DNA of 64,000 nucleotides from Carnegiea gigantea (Eukaryota; Streptophyta; Magnoliopsida; Caryophyllales; Cactaceae). This document shows, one piece after another, positions 38,922 to 51,179 of this stretch. A model generated the notes under the pieces. The model had not been told where the DNA came from, searched no databases, and was given only the letters and a program-made list of their open reading frames with translations. Each line of letters starts with the position of its first letter. Position 1 is the stretch's first letter. The translations under genes were made by a program, and so were the position numbers. Location: NCBI GenBank assembly GCA_029747015.1, contig JAKOGI010000005.1, positions 2,092,191-2,156,190 on the forward strand. The letters are read 5' to 3'.

Positions 38922-41900
38922 ATGGTATTGGTATTAGCGATAGGGGATTTGCATATCCCCCATAGGGCACCTGATCTACCTGCCAAATTCAAGTCCATGC
39001 TTGTCCCTGGCAAGATTCAACACATCATTTGCACTGGAAATCTTTGTATCAAAGTACGTTTTCATCATTCGCTGCTATTTTGCTCTTTGTATTCATGTTT
39101 TCGCTAACTTTGTGGTGTACTTGGGTCTTAATTTGGATGTTAAATTGTGAAAGAAGTGAGTGTCATTGAGAGTCTTTTAATTTGGGAGGTTCTGTAGTTG
39201 GCATTAATATTGAAGGTTTAGTGGGGTTAGTGGAAAATTGTGTAATTCTATCGTGTTTGTGATTATATGCGTATATATGATCTCTTACTTGTGAATTGTA
39301 TGCTTGTGTATGATCTATGGTAATTTCTGAAGCAAAATGTAAAAGCTTTTCTAAAATTGATAGATAGTTCATGGATTATAGTTATACAAGCTGTCTCACC
39401 AGCAAGGTGTCTGCTTGATTGGATAAACAGCAACCATAAAAATGGAGTCTCATGAACAGTGCTCCTTTTTGCAAATATTTCATATAGATTCCCCTTTGTA
39501 TAAGTGTTGCCCATATGATTATATACTGGAGGTGGAGTTTGCGTGTCACCGTGTCATGTCTTTCTCCCCGAATAAATGAGCTGATCTGATGTTCTTTGTA
39601 GTTCGTAAAGGGTTCTATTGTTGAAATCTGTACTATTCTAGCAAATTTAATCCTATCTCTTCGGCCTTTCTCATATCCAATATGGGGCACTTGCTAGGAT
39701 CGTATGACAGTGCGTCCGCGAGCACTTGCTAAGATTGCAAATTGCTCGAAATTGGGTAATCTTCTAGGCCAACAGGCATAAGTGAGCTTTAGTTGAGCTT
39801 GAGCAGTTCAAGGAGTGCATCTTTGACTTAGCCTTTAATTTCCTATGCTATGTGGGAGATTTGTTTGGTGCGTACGTTTTTTATGGGCATTTGTGTCAAG
39901 GTGTGTCATGCTTGTAGAGGTTGGGGAGGAGAGCTGAAGATAAATATATCAAATTCGAAGCCTTGGAGAAGTTATATTGAGGTGGACGACTTCTGGAATA
40001 TTTCCCGTGGTGCTCTTGTGGTGTGGCATATTCAGATGTTCTACATCTAAACAGGTCCTATTGGTGGAATTTGGTTGCTTGATATCTTTTCTTTGGGACA
40101 GCAATTCGTAGTTTATGATCATTGGTACAGGAAAGGTACTTAATGTGAAACAAGGAAGGGATTCTATTCAAGTTAGACTCTGAAAGAGCTTATGATCATG
40201 TCTGTAAGGTTTTCTGACATGTAATGTATAGATTCTGATTCCACTTGAATTGGATGAGGGGTGCTTCTGTATGGCTTAATTCTTTATATTGGTGAATTGA
40301 GATACGAGAGACTGTTTGGTGCTTCAAGTGGTGTGTGGCAAAAGATGCACTCCCAGATTATCAGTTTCTTGGATGACATGTGAGCTGCATGGGATATCCT
40401 CTTGAGGAGAGTAGGTTTGTGAACAGAGAAGTTCACTGTCTTGTACCACCTGTGGATTACCCTGTTTTTGTTTGTATAGCATAATGTTCTGTTTCTCTGC
40501 ATCCATCCTGCCTCCTCAGACATGCTCGGGAGAGACATGGACTTCACTTTGTTTTTAATCTTCTTGTACAAAAAAGTATTTAACGGCTGAAATGTCACAA
40601 ATCACAACAAAAACGGAAGCTTTAAGAGAGGTTTGAAAGTGCCATTTGATGGGTTTTCCAAGGTGTGTGAGGGAAGAATTAATCTAGACCTAACGGAAAG
40701 GAGGCAAAATGTATCTGGACCTAAGGCAAAGGATAAAAAATGTTCTCACTAGGATGCCTCATCTACTCTGTCTTAACTTCCTTTTTGTTCCCTGTGACAT
40801 AAGAATCATTGGTATTTATTCGCGGTGATTGCATGAGACTAAGCTAGTGAGAGCATAACCGAGCTAGGAAGTGGGTCATGAGGATGAGGAAGTCCTTATA
40901 TTTTACTTGGTTTCAATGTTTATAGGTGTTTTGAACACTCGTGCATCAGTTTAAGTTGTTAGAATCCCTAAAATTGTGCTATGTAGAGAAAAAGGAAAAT
41001 TTTATATGTTTAGCAGTTTAGAATAGCTAGTAGACAATTGTTATGATCCTGAGTAAAACAGAAAATCATGTATTATACATATAAAAGTAAAAATTCACTG
41101 GAATCATCCTCGTGGCAGGGTGCTCATGCAATAAAGGAACAAGAGTTCAGTATCTTAGAACCTTCAATTCTGGGACTTTATTCGAACAGATTAAGTGGAA
41201 TTGTTTGAGGTGCTCGCTCGAAATTGTTGATAAAAGGTCTTCACTCACTCTCGATTCTGTTAAAGATTTAGAGATTTGATGAATGATGTTTTACTATCTG
41301 CACCTTGCTGAAGTGGTTAACGAGGTGTAAGAGGCACATAGCTCAATAAGCCCGAGGATATTGTATTTCTTCAGTGAAAGGCGACGAAGTTAAAGTTTTG
41401 TGCCCTAGTGGGACATACTTTGAAAAATTAAGCCCTGAGGAGCCGCAGAATGAAGTCTATTATGCGCAACTTTTGTGATTATAGAAAAATTCCTGAGAAG
41501 AAGTTAAAAGTGGGTATATGCTACTCTTGTCCCTCATGTTTCAGGATCATTCTTGCTACTTCTGAGTGTATTGTATTCCACCGTAATGCCCTGATCAGGC
41601 TACTTTGATTACCTTACTGTGTAAAAGGAATATTTAGAACGTGTTAAGTGTGCAGAGTTTGGAGAAGTTTTATTGTGGCTGGACCTTTTTTGCATCCTCA
41701 AAATGGAGGTTATTATACATGATTCCGGTAATTTGTCAAACTGTTTCCTTCTAACAGTTAGCCCTCCGAAATGTTGTAGATGTTTTTTTCCTCTGGCATT
41801 CCAAAGCGGCATTTCGAAATCTAGAAGACGGTGCCTGTGATCCATTACTCATTATTTGCGTTGAAGTTTAAAGGGATATTTGGAATGTTCTAAGAGGAAT

Positions 41901-44900
41901 CAGGGATAGCGTATCCCCAAACAAAGGCGTATGTGCATAGCTTTTGCGATTTTGGGGGGAAAAAATATAAGTACTGGGGCCCACAAAATGAAGGCTGTTG
42001 TTCATAGTTTTTCGAGGTTTCTCAAAAAATTACCGAAGAGTTTTTGAATGCAGAAGAAGTCAAATGGATTTTATGTGCTCGTTCTCATGATCTCATCCGT
42101 CAAAAAGGTTTTAGGAGGGTTAACCCATTGTAGATAGCTTTGAAGTGCTTTCTATAATACTGTTATGAGTCTTGCATAAGCAGCTCTTTTTTTGTAAGGA
42201 TAACGTTGCCTGTGCCTAGATCTCTCTAGATCCTACAAACATGGGATTCACATTGGAGCGTGTTCTTTTATATCGCCATTATACTCATTTTCCGACATTT
42301 TTGAAGTCATGTTTCAAGATATATAAGATGGTGCAATGAAGCCCATATGCTCATCAGAATCATTTCGAGAACATCCTTAGAAGTTTTTGGAAATGGAGTG
42401 GTAATAGCCTGCTCGTAGCTGCAAAATGAAGGCAATAATACATGGCTTTTTGGGCTTTTTAGAAAAATGTATGAGAAGTGGTCAAATTGCAATTCTGTGC
42501 TCTTTAGCCTCATACTGATACCTTAAGATCTCCTATTATTTTTTTATGTCCATTATGGATAGTTTAGTGTGCTATGGTAAATCACCATAATATGGGGGCA
42601 AGTGCCAGCAGATTGCTGTCGATTGGTTTCTATACCGCTTGGTTCCATTCTTGACTTTCTCTGTGCTTCCTTTTTTCACTTATTAGATGCTTAATAAAAC
42701 CAACCTCTAATAGGTTTGCTCCTTTTTAATCCGAGATGCCAACCAACCTACTTGTGATGTTAGCAGTTCAGTGATATTAACATTGCCTCACGGGAAACAC
42801 CTTGTTGATGTTAAGTAAGGGATCCCTCCATCCTTGTATGCTTGTAGTGGTCCTGTTGCTGCTATTTCACTGTGCTATAAGTTATTTAGGAAACAGCTTC
42901 TTTATTCCGTATTCATTTTGGAAAGTCTGTTGCTGATAATTTTCGATGAGGATTTTGGCACTGCCAACAACTAAGAGCAGATGCTACTGCCAATAGTTAA
43001 CAGCAGGGAATCAATCTCAGTGTCTTGCTTACAGAATATTGTTAAACTCTATTTTGGTGAATTGGGCTTGATACGACGACAACAAAAACAGCTGGATTCT
43101 GCTGAACCAAGCTGGGAAGATATATGTAGGCAGCCTTACCTCTGCCAGCAGAGAGAGGCTGCTTCCTAAGCGGCTCAATTTGCTTAATGTCATTATGACA
43201 GAGTTCGTATGTATTTACCAATTAGGAACTCTTTGCCATCTTTGTGCAGCTTTTTATAGCTTTTGTAGTATTGAGATAATGCAGCAAGAGAAGAACTGCC
43301 TATTTCATCTGTTTGTGACTCCTTTAGAATCCAGAGTCTGATTGTCTTGCAATTAATTGCTGGGAATGGAGAAATTGAATAGTGACATGATTTCCCACTG
43401 CATTTTGTTTTTACTCTTCAGTGAGGCAGCCAAAAGTGTTTGAGATGTCTGATGGTAATGGGCATCATAGGGGAGCATTCTTCAGCTTGGTCTCTTTAAA
43501 CTAGGGAAAATTTGTATGTTATACAGTAGTCTTCTTGCTATTGATGAGATTGTGGCCGTTTTTAACTACAGGAAGTTCATGACTACCTAAAAACAATATG
43601 CCCTGATCTCCACATTGCTCGGGGAGAATATGATGAAGAGACACGCTATCCAGAGACAAAAACAATAAGCATTGGTCAATTCAAGCTTGGACTCTGTCAT
43701 GGTCACCAGGTTTGTTTTATGTTTCAGCCTTTCGGCCCTGTAATTTCTTTCTGTGCACAGCCTTTGCTACTGGCTGGTTAATCAAATGGAAATGGTACCT
43801 TGTTAGGGAAAAGTTTTAATATGTATAAACCCTAAGTGCAAAGTGCATCGTTGAGTACTCGGGTTGTCGTCCACAGAGAGCTGTGTTTTCAATTACCAAA
43901 GTCCACTTGAGCATATCAAGCTAGGTAAATCAAAGATGAAGAGAAATAGAACTACACTACTAAAACAAAGAAGATTTCAATTGTAATTAAACATAAGATA
44001 GACTAACTAATCGAGTTAAACCCTCATCTACCCAAGCTAAGCTAATATTCAAGGATGATCAGTTGCATCAATAAAGTTCACCCAAGCCCTCTCTCAGGGG
44101 TCAATAGGCTAGTCTAATTGTTCTAACTATCTATTTTCATGGGGTTAGTTCAATTAGGCTACGAGATTAACAACTCTTGATCGAGCTAGCGACCGAGACT
44201 ACTTTCATGCCTGAATCCCAGCTATTCTCTCTACCCGCACTAGATAATTAACCTCATCTTTCAGCATAAGTTAATCGTCCCAAAATACGAATGAAAGCTC
44301 TTTCAAGCATTTCATCGAACACGTGGTGAGTGTGAGAGAAAACCCTAAATTCTAGCATAAACAAGATGGGTAAAGGCTTAACAACAATCAATTGGCCATC
44401 AAGAGGCTAGTTACAATCGAAACGCACAAGCTTAATCGAAACTAAGCATCTATAAGCAAATCAAAGCAAGAGTTAACAAAGTAGAAAACAAAACCAGAAA
44501 CATGAAATTAAAGAGGAAGAGAAGAGAGAAACTTAGCCATCAATTGCAAAATTCATATCTTGTACAATGTATACAGTAATCTACTCTAAATTATTCACCC
44601 CCTAATGGGGTTTTGTGGCTAAACCTAAACTAAGAACTCCCAAAAAGTCGCCAAAGGAGAGCCGGGGAGACCTTAGCAAAAACGCCCGAAAGGGGTTTAA
44701 ATAGAAAATCGGACGAGGGAGGAGCGGGGAGGCCGGCGCGCGACCATGCCATGTGGCACGGCCACACCGTGCCAGGGTGCACGGCCGTGTCATGTGGCAC
44801 GACCACACCGTGCCATATTTTTGGCACAGTGGCACGGCCTCCTGTCATCCTTTCTTACCTTCTGTTTTTCCTCTTCTTATTCGTCTTCGCTTCTTTTCGC

Positions 44901-46381
44901 GACGTTTTGCTCGATTGAAGTTTATTACCTACAAAAGCAAACAAAACAAGTAAAAATCATAAAAACTATATTATTATACGAGCTAAAATTAGGTAAAAGG
45001 GTACGTAAAATACGACAAATTATCGCCTAACATACCTGTTTGCGTCTGTTTGTAAAAGGACACCATTAGTGGCCCTGTAATTTCTTTCTGGACACAGCCT
45101 TAGCAGACACTGGAAAGCAGCTTCCGTGAGCTAGGTCAATGTTGTGGACAGTTGGGAATATATAAAGCTTCTAGTTGGTAATGTGTGCGGTTCATCTTTG
45201 CTTCTTGTGATATGGATGAGGGGCAGACATCATTATAGTAGACATGGTTACTGGAACTGTTATCGTTGTGCTTAGTGAAGTTCATAGTAGCAAAAGAAGA
45301 AATTTCTTAAATTTGTGTTATAGATTTGCATAATTGCATTAACTGCAATTTGCTGCAACACATCTATAGTAACGATATGGTAGCAAGGAGCTCTGGCATT
45401 GTTCAAGACTTCAAGCTATGTACATGAATTTTCTCAAAGTACTTTAATAATTAATGCACAGTGGCCTACTTATCATGTTGGAAGACAGTGTAACCTTATT
45501 CTAATGCAAAGTACTTTAATAATTAATGCACAGTGGCCTACTTATTATGTTTGAAGACAATATAACTTTATTCTAATGCAAAGTTTATGGTACTTCTCTT
45601 TCGTTTAGAACACTTCTAAATACTCAGCTCTGCTGCAAGAAAACTTGGTTTGTATATGCCAATTTAAACTTCAAAAAGTCTTGTGAAAAGCCAATACATG
45701 TATAAGTGAGACTGATTAACAGTGTTGGTCGTACACTTACCAAAACAGATGTGCACGGTGCACCTAATACCTGATCCAATAACCATAAATCAGACCTTGT
45801 CAGACACATAACAAGGCCTGCCAATCCTGACATGAACATGAATTGATCCATCTCGGTCCATACCGAGCCTCCTGGAAATTTGTGTGACTACATGAATTGC
45901 TCTGCTGTGATGGGCAAACTGAATAGAATTAAGGGGCACCTATTATAACTTGACCCAACTGATCCTGACCGGAGTAACGCATTTACCAGGCTTAAGGGTT
46001 TCAGTCATACCATGCGAGCAGTCCACATCGTTCTTCTCTACATAAACTATCAAACAATCATTACATTTTTTGCAGGTTGTCCCGTGGGGGGACTTGGACT
46101 CTTTGGCCATGCTGCAGAGGCAGTTGGATGTTGACATCCTTGTGACAGGCCACACTCATCAATTTACAGCATACAAGCATGAAGGTGGTGTTGTCATAAA
46201 CCCGGGATCTGCCACTGGTGCATACAGCAGCATCACCTACGATGTTAACCCAAGCTTTGTTCTTATGGATATTGATGGGCTCCGTGTGGTTGTTTATGTC
46301 TATGAGCTGATCGATGGGGAAGTTAAGGTGGACAAGATCGATTTCAAGAAGACAACGGCTCCTTCCCACTCTCCTCACTAA
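38922..46381 (+). CDS. VPS29: VPS29, retromer core subunit
   Basis: Three coding exons (38922-39053, 43572-43709, 46076-46381) join in phase 0 at GT..AG introns and encode 191 residues, the normal plant VPS29 length. Metallophosphoesterase-fold motifs are in order: GDLHIPHR (residues 8-15), [16 protein letters not shown] (27-42), HGHQ (87-90), VPWGD (92-96), GHTHQF (115-120), then NPGSATGAY and SFVLMDIDG. By family knowledge VPS29 binds VPS35 within the retromer on endosomes and recycles vacuolar sorting receptors; the fold acts as a scaffold rather than an active phosphatase. Intron 1 is 4.5 kb and intron 2 is 2.4 kb; intron 2 holds a solo LTR. No disabling change is seen, so it is probably functional. 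Confidence 0.97.
41430..42500. repeat. diverged repeats inside VPS29 intron 1
   Basis: A phrase of the type gcaaaatgaaggc..attatacatggctttt, followed by gaaaaat..ctgagaag, recurs near 41445, 41690, 41985 and 42420. The copies are decayed and unevenly spaced. There is no coding frame. Confidence 0.45.
43064..43172 (-). mobile_element. short SINE-like or LINE-tail fragment in VPS29 intron 1
   Basis: The minus strand reads ggtaaggctgcctacatata, then ttcccagcttggttcagcag, ending in a TTG-rich tail (tttttgttgtcgtcg). The LINE copy 2 3' end has the same layout (ggtaaggttacctacagctg, ctccccagac, then (TTG)n). Plant SINEs often share such tails with partner LINEs. The 62-codon plus-strand frame here is an artefact. 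Confidence 0.35.
43801..45032. mobile_element. 1.23-kb solo LTR in VPS29 intron 2
   Basis: Starts TGTTAGGGAA and ends ATCGCCTAACA. It is flanked by tacct on both sides (43796-43800 and 45033-45037), a clean 5-base target duplication. TG..CA ends, size and lack of coding sequence fit a solo LTR. The minus-strand start (tgttaggcgataatttgtcg) looks like an LTR sense start. Near 44745-44838 it carries GC-rich palindromic text. Confidence 0.8.
45436..45580. repeat. 72-bp tandem duplication in VPS29 intron 2
   Basis: Two adjacent copies of a unit containing agtactttaataattaatg and cacagtggcctacttat, differing at a few positions. Separately, ggccctgtaatttctttctg occurs at 43734 and 45072, on either side of the solo LTR. 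Confidence 0.8.
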
Positions 46382-48263
46382 TCTTGTCATAAAAGTCCTT
46401 GTGAGTTGCTGTTTTCTTCCGAATCTTAGATGGCCATTACCCAGGGTAGAGTTTGTGATTTGAGACATCTGTAAAGAGCTGGAATTTCCTGTGAACGACC
46501 ATAGAAAGCTTTTCATGCAATTGGTTTTGACAGAGGTTTGTCACTTGAGCGGTCATTCAACTTTGAGTTGAGTTTGTTTTGTGCATATTTTTGATTTGGT
46601 TCGTAATTTCTTGCATATTACAGTGGGAAGCAACTTATGCCCTCTGCCCTGTGGTACGTGTGGTTTTCTCGCAGCATCAGTAATGCCTTGAAATTGAATT
46701 TTAAAAAGGAAAAAGAAATTCAAGGTGGTTAAAGTTATGTTCCAATTATGTGTAATGTCCTCGAATTGCTGCATGTCATTGTCAAGGTAGTTTTTCCTGT
46801 TTTCTTTCTTTCTTTCTATCTTGTTTTTTTTTTTAAATTTTCGATAGAAGGCCTGAAACCATCAGTAGAAAAATATTTCCTTCTGTTACCATGACCCGTT
46901 AGACGTGAGATTTATCAACTAGATATTAGGTATTGGCTGAGAAATTACCTCAAAACCTTTGCCCATTGCTGTGAAGTGTGAAGATTGATATCAAAGAATC
47001 TAAACTATCGAGTAGGGATGGATCAAGGTGTTGTGTTTATCCCTGTTAGTCTGTGGGGATGAATATAGGTTCTGAAGTTTGGGTAAGAGGGTCCAATCGA
47101 CTTCAGTTGAAAATGTCGGTCAAATCTGTATAAAGCTTTATCTAAACAGTTAAATCTTACCCAATTTAATGCACGATAAGTGGCCCAATTAAGAGGCTAA
47201 TATAACACATTCTTTGTCCTCCAAATTACATGATGGTCCATCCCCCCGAAATAAGTAAATAAAAATTGAAGAATCATGAATGGAAAAGACGGAGAAAAAG
47301 GAAGAAAAAGATAAAACGAAAGAGGTGGATTGGAGCAAAGAGAAGGGAAAGACGTATGAACGAGGAAGCCATGCTAATACTGAAGGGGGAAAAAAAAAGA
47401 AAAGTATTTAAATAATTGAGCCAATTTATAAATCATAAGAGAAATTGAGGTTTGCAAGTGAGTTGGTCAGTGAGTAAACTGGGAATTCATATTGGATTGG
47501 GATCGGCTTATGTATGAACAATTAATGGTTTTTTGTTAATCCAATTGTTGTGAAAAGAACTAGAATGGGATCATGTCAAGGGTATATACAATAGCCTAGT
47601 TAAGTTCAAACTCTTAATATATGTTGAAGTTATATACCACTTCCTGGTGATGGAGCATCATCCACTAGAAAAATAAAATCCTCTTATTTATATAAATTTT
47701 GGAGAGATTGTCTCATTTGTAATTTATTACTTATTGTGCGCATCGATCTTAATTAATATCATTTTTTCAAAAAATTGTTTATAATTCAAATAAAATTCAG
47801 GTTAGGGATATGATACTAGGTATATTTAAATTATAAGGTAATTAATCTTAAAAATATTAACCATTTTGACAAATTAATGGAGATCATGCTAAATTAACTC
47901 ATTCAAATATTCTCCTATACCATTGTTATAGAATTAAATAGAAGGAGATTCAAATATTCAAATAACATTAAGTCTTTTGTTGCTCGACAAAGTAAGTGAA
48001 TAGAAGGAACACTCTTGCAATGTGATGATCAATATGCATTCTCATCTTTCAACTTCCAAGGAGATTCAATAGTCATTGGGATGGATAGTCATATATATGC
48101 ACCAATGAAAACTAACAAACTAAAGAAGAGGAAAATTGATCTGGACTCTATCGGACAACAAAATTACTACTGATTCAAGCACTCTAAACATAGTAATATT
48201 TGGTACTCCAGCTGGCTAATAGAATATAATATATATCTACTCATTAAAACGAGAACTGAATGG
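46382..48263. other. VPS29 3' region and intergenic DNA
   Basis: The first few hundred bases are likely the VPS29 3' untranslated region. The rest is AT-rich, with no gene seen up to the stop of the convergent RING gene. Confidence 0.5.
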
Positions 48264-49055
48264 CTAGCTAGCAGCAAGTACGTTGGAGCGGCAAAGAGGG
48301 CAGAAGTGGCTCTTCTTGAACCAACCGCGAATGCAACCCTCATGGAAGACATGCTTGCATGGCAACTTCATCGGCGTTTCTTTAACCTTCTTCTCCCCCA
48401 TTACTGCTACTTGGAAGTCTTCAAGGCAGATTGCGCAACTCGCATCCTTGATGAATGCTTTCTCATCCTCAGCCTCGACAATTTCTAGGGTTTCGATCGC
48501 TAGCATCTCATCACACTCGTCGTGATCAGGGCGAAGTCCATGATCATCATCATCATAATCATAATCATAATCCAAAGGCCCCAGTGGTGGTAGAGCGGTG
48601 TCCCACTGAGGGTGATGGATGGGGACCATGGTGAGCCGTTTGATATTGACTTGAAGCATGACTGAGGCTTGACCATATCCATAACGGCGGGTAAGAAAGT
48701 AGTAAACGATGGCATGAACCTTGGCTTGTAGGGCAGTGATCACCGGTTCAATGAAGCGGGTTTCAAGCCCGATCCTATTGAGCTCAAGACGGGCCCAAAA
48801 CCAGCTCGAGTAAAGTTCGGGAACGATGGAGAGTGTGTTGGATGTGGTTAGGCGTTGGGAAAGAAGAGGATGGGGATCAGTGCCGGGGGAAACCAAACTG
48901 GCGGAGTCATGAATGGTGAAGTCGACAAGGAACTCAACTTGAACGGGTTGGGAGGAGGAAGACGAAGAATGCCAGTTAGGGTTAGGGTTACGAGTGGGTA
49001 TGACTTGCGCTTGAATGTCTAGGGATTCTAGGTATGAATACTGAAACACATCCAT
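48264..49055 (-). CDS. RING-H2 finger protein, probable E3 ubiquitin ligase
   Basis: An intronless 263-residue frame. Residues 1-190 are an unclassified N-terminal region with a conserved-looking stretch (LQAKVHAIVYYFLTRRYGYG) and an acidic run (DYDYDYDDDD, near 163-172). The C-terminus is a complete C3H2C3 RING: C207, C210, C233, H235, H238, C241, C252, C255, in the order CAIC, LPCKHVFHEGC, HFCPLC. RING-H2 proteins recruit E2 enzymes and transfer ubiquitin to substrates. No transmembrane segment or signal peptide is evident. The first ATG is used; a TATA box lies about 155 bases upstream. A diverged paralogue lies head-to-head at 50534. Substrate and process are unknown. Confidence 0.92.
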   Translation of the reverse strand: MDVFQYSYLESLDIQAQVIPTRNPNPNWHSSSSSSQPVQVEFLVDFTIHDSASLVSPGTDPHPLLSQRLTTSNTLSIVPELYSSWFWARLELNRIGLETRFIEPVITALQAKVHAIVYYFLTRRYGYGQASVMLQVNIKRLTMVPIHHPQWDTALPPLGPLDYDYDYDDDDHGLRPDHDECDEMLAIETLEIVEAEDEKAFIKDASCAICLEDFQVAVMGEKKVKETPMKLPCKHVFHEGCIRGWFKKSHFCPLCRSNVLAAS

Positions 49056-49209
49056 GGTGGTATGACTAATTAGGGCTGCAAATACGTACCTGGTGCTAAT
49101 TAAAACTGATCAAGCTAAGAGAGAGAGAGAGAGGGGGGGTAAGTAATTGTCTTTTGAGCAGTGGGTACTACTGAATGACTTGTGAATTTGGAAAGGGTTG
49201 GGTGGGGTT

Positions 49210-49217
49210 TATTTATA
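49210..49217 (-). promoter_or_regulatory. candidate TATA box of the RING-H2 gene
   Basis: TATAAATA on the minus strand, about 155 bases before the ATG at 49055. Spacing is reasonable for a plant leader. Confidence 0.55.
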
Positions 49218-50430
49218 TTAGGAAAGTAGTGCGTGGCTAGGGCAACTGAAACAGCCCTGCCCAACTTCTGCAAATTAATCCAAGTCGGTTTATATTAGGA
49301 AACTAAGTAGGCAAACTGGTGTAAGTGTTGCCCAAGTTATCCAAATTGACGTCGGTTATTGGTTATTACAACTCTTACTTGCGGAATAATTTTACCTGAG
49401 TTTTGTTGCCTGCCGCGTTTTCGAGTTGGGGTTTTTCTTTTTAACGCCTCGTTTTTATGAAATTAATTTCAGGATTTTCAATTAATTGATACAAAATGCT
49501 TTTTTCCACATATAATTAAACACGGTAGTAGACACTTTTGCAGATTAGTTGTTCCTAATTTTGTTAATCTTCTGCTCATGAACTATACACTAAAGGAAAT
49601 ATTATCATATATTGTATTAATATATAGATAAATATTATTTTTAATCCTCTATATTTATAATTATTATTTAATCCTATAATTCTGGCTATTGTTTTTATAC
49701 AAACTTAAAAAAATTATTATTATCTAACCTTTGTTACCTGCATATTTTTAATCTAAAAAATTAGGTTATCTAAAGGTAATATTCAAAGTGAGCGGGATTT
49801 AAATTATAATTTTAAAAATTGAGAGTTAAAAGTAACATTTACCTATATTGAGAGAACATATAATAATAGTAGTGTTAGGCTCGATCTCAAGTGCCAAAAT
49901 TCAGGTTGGGTTTAACACCATCATTTCCCTTGTTGCCCTCCCCACAAAAAAATTCTTGATTAAACTTAAACTTTACAAAATTGTATTTATGTTATTATTA
50001 AAATGTACTGTTTTATGATGAAATTTGCATTTTGGAACGGGGCAAAAAAAACCAAAAAGTAAAGCCTTTTATTACATCTATTTTAATCTTTGTAAATTAA
50101 TAGAGTAATAGCATAAGCAAAAACAAATGATAGTAAACCTAAAGGCAATTTAAATTTATGTACTTTATTGAAATTAATAAAGGTTGATAAATATTGAAAA
50201 GGTTTTCTTGATGCACTGTGCATAAATACATAATATTCCGAATTGTTTCTAAAATACTAGATGACCAAGTACACCTAGCTAATATGCATTAACATGAGTT
50301 TTTATTTTATTTTTTCCTTTTTTGGGGGGCGTAATGGTCCAATCCTATTTTGCCACAAACCGGATTGGGTTTTTTTTTTTTTGGGGGGGGGGGGACAACT
50401 TCGGTTGCTTGAAACACAAGCCAGAAGGCC
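49218..50430. other. intergenic DNA between two divergent RING genes
   Basis: AT-rich and without a gene. It should contain the upstream regions of both RING paralogues. Homopolymer runs (T then G) occur near 50370-50394. Confidence 0.5.
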
Positions 50431-50431
50431 C

Positions 50432-50441
50432 TATATAAATA
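50432..50441 (+). promoter_or_regulatory. candidate TATA box of the broken RING paralogue
   Basis: TATATAAATA, 102 bases before the ATG at 50534. Confidence 0.55.
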
Positions 50442-50533
50442 AACACCTTTAACTCCAAACGAGAATCATAAATTCAGAATTGTATTCGTTCTTTAATTTC
50501 AACCCCAACAAATCCTTCACTCTTCTCTTTAAC

Positions 50534-51179
50534 ATGGAGAACCAAGAGGAGATATATGTGAACATAGAGTATACAGTTGAACACGAAAGTATTAATGTAG
50601 ATGAAGACGATCAAATTCTTAGCAAGGAGGAGATCAAATCATCCCCTATAGTTTGTTACGTCTCGGTTGCTCTCACCGATGTTTACCCTTGTCCAACTGA
50701 TGATTTCGCCAACATTCAATATTGTCAAACCCTATCAACTCATTTGGGAGACGTAATTTGGGCGTCCTACGATCAAACCATCCGAGATGAACTCTATCAA
50801 CTGCTCTCGGATCTAGGGGTTCAACAAGATTACCACGAATTGCTGTTAAGAGCCCTAGACAAGGAGGTCAACGGATGATGATGGTGATTATGCATGTAAG
50901 GAGGTATATGCATGGGAACACCCGTAAAATATTGAGGGTTTATATGAATTTCCTTCAACTTCATGAAGGATATTATGATGATTCAAACTGTAGACTTGTC
51001 CCAACGGCTGCATCGGCCATCGATAGCCTAGAGAAGCTCAAGGTTGAAGCTTTGGATGCTGTAATCAAGAGAGAGAATTGCAGTATCTGTTTCGAAGGGC
51101 TCGAAACAAAGAAGCTGACAATGAAGCTGCCTTGCCAATATTCTTTCCACAAGCCTTGCATTGTTAAGTGGTCGCAAAG
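50534..51179 (+). pseudogene. RING-H2 paralogue, 5' part, frameshifted and split by copia
   Basis: The frame from ATG 50534 (MENQEEIYVN) runs to a stop at 50876-50878. The next part continues in another frame (from about 50875) with RRYMHGNTRKILRVYMNF, the counterpart of LTRRYGYGQASVMLQVNI in the minus-strand RING gene, so a frameshift separates them. The RING begins CSICFEGL and continues LPCQYSFHKPC, where the expected C-x-H ligand has become C-x-Y (His to Tyr). After KWSQ the copia LTR starts at 51180. The last two cysteines lie beyond the element at 61089-61136. It was probably a former E3 ligase like its neighbour, now lost. Confidence 0.9.
51175..51179 (+). repeat. target-site duplication of the copia element, left
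   Basis: caaag directly before the LTR; repeated at 61083-61087. Confidence 0.9.

Noticed and set aside
40284..40598. 104-codon minus-strand frame in VPS29 intron 1
   Set aside because: No domain; it lies in a long intron with only chance open frames.
46061..46516. 151-codon minus-strand frame
   Set aside because: It is antisense to VPS29 exon 3.
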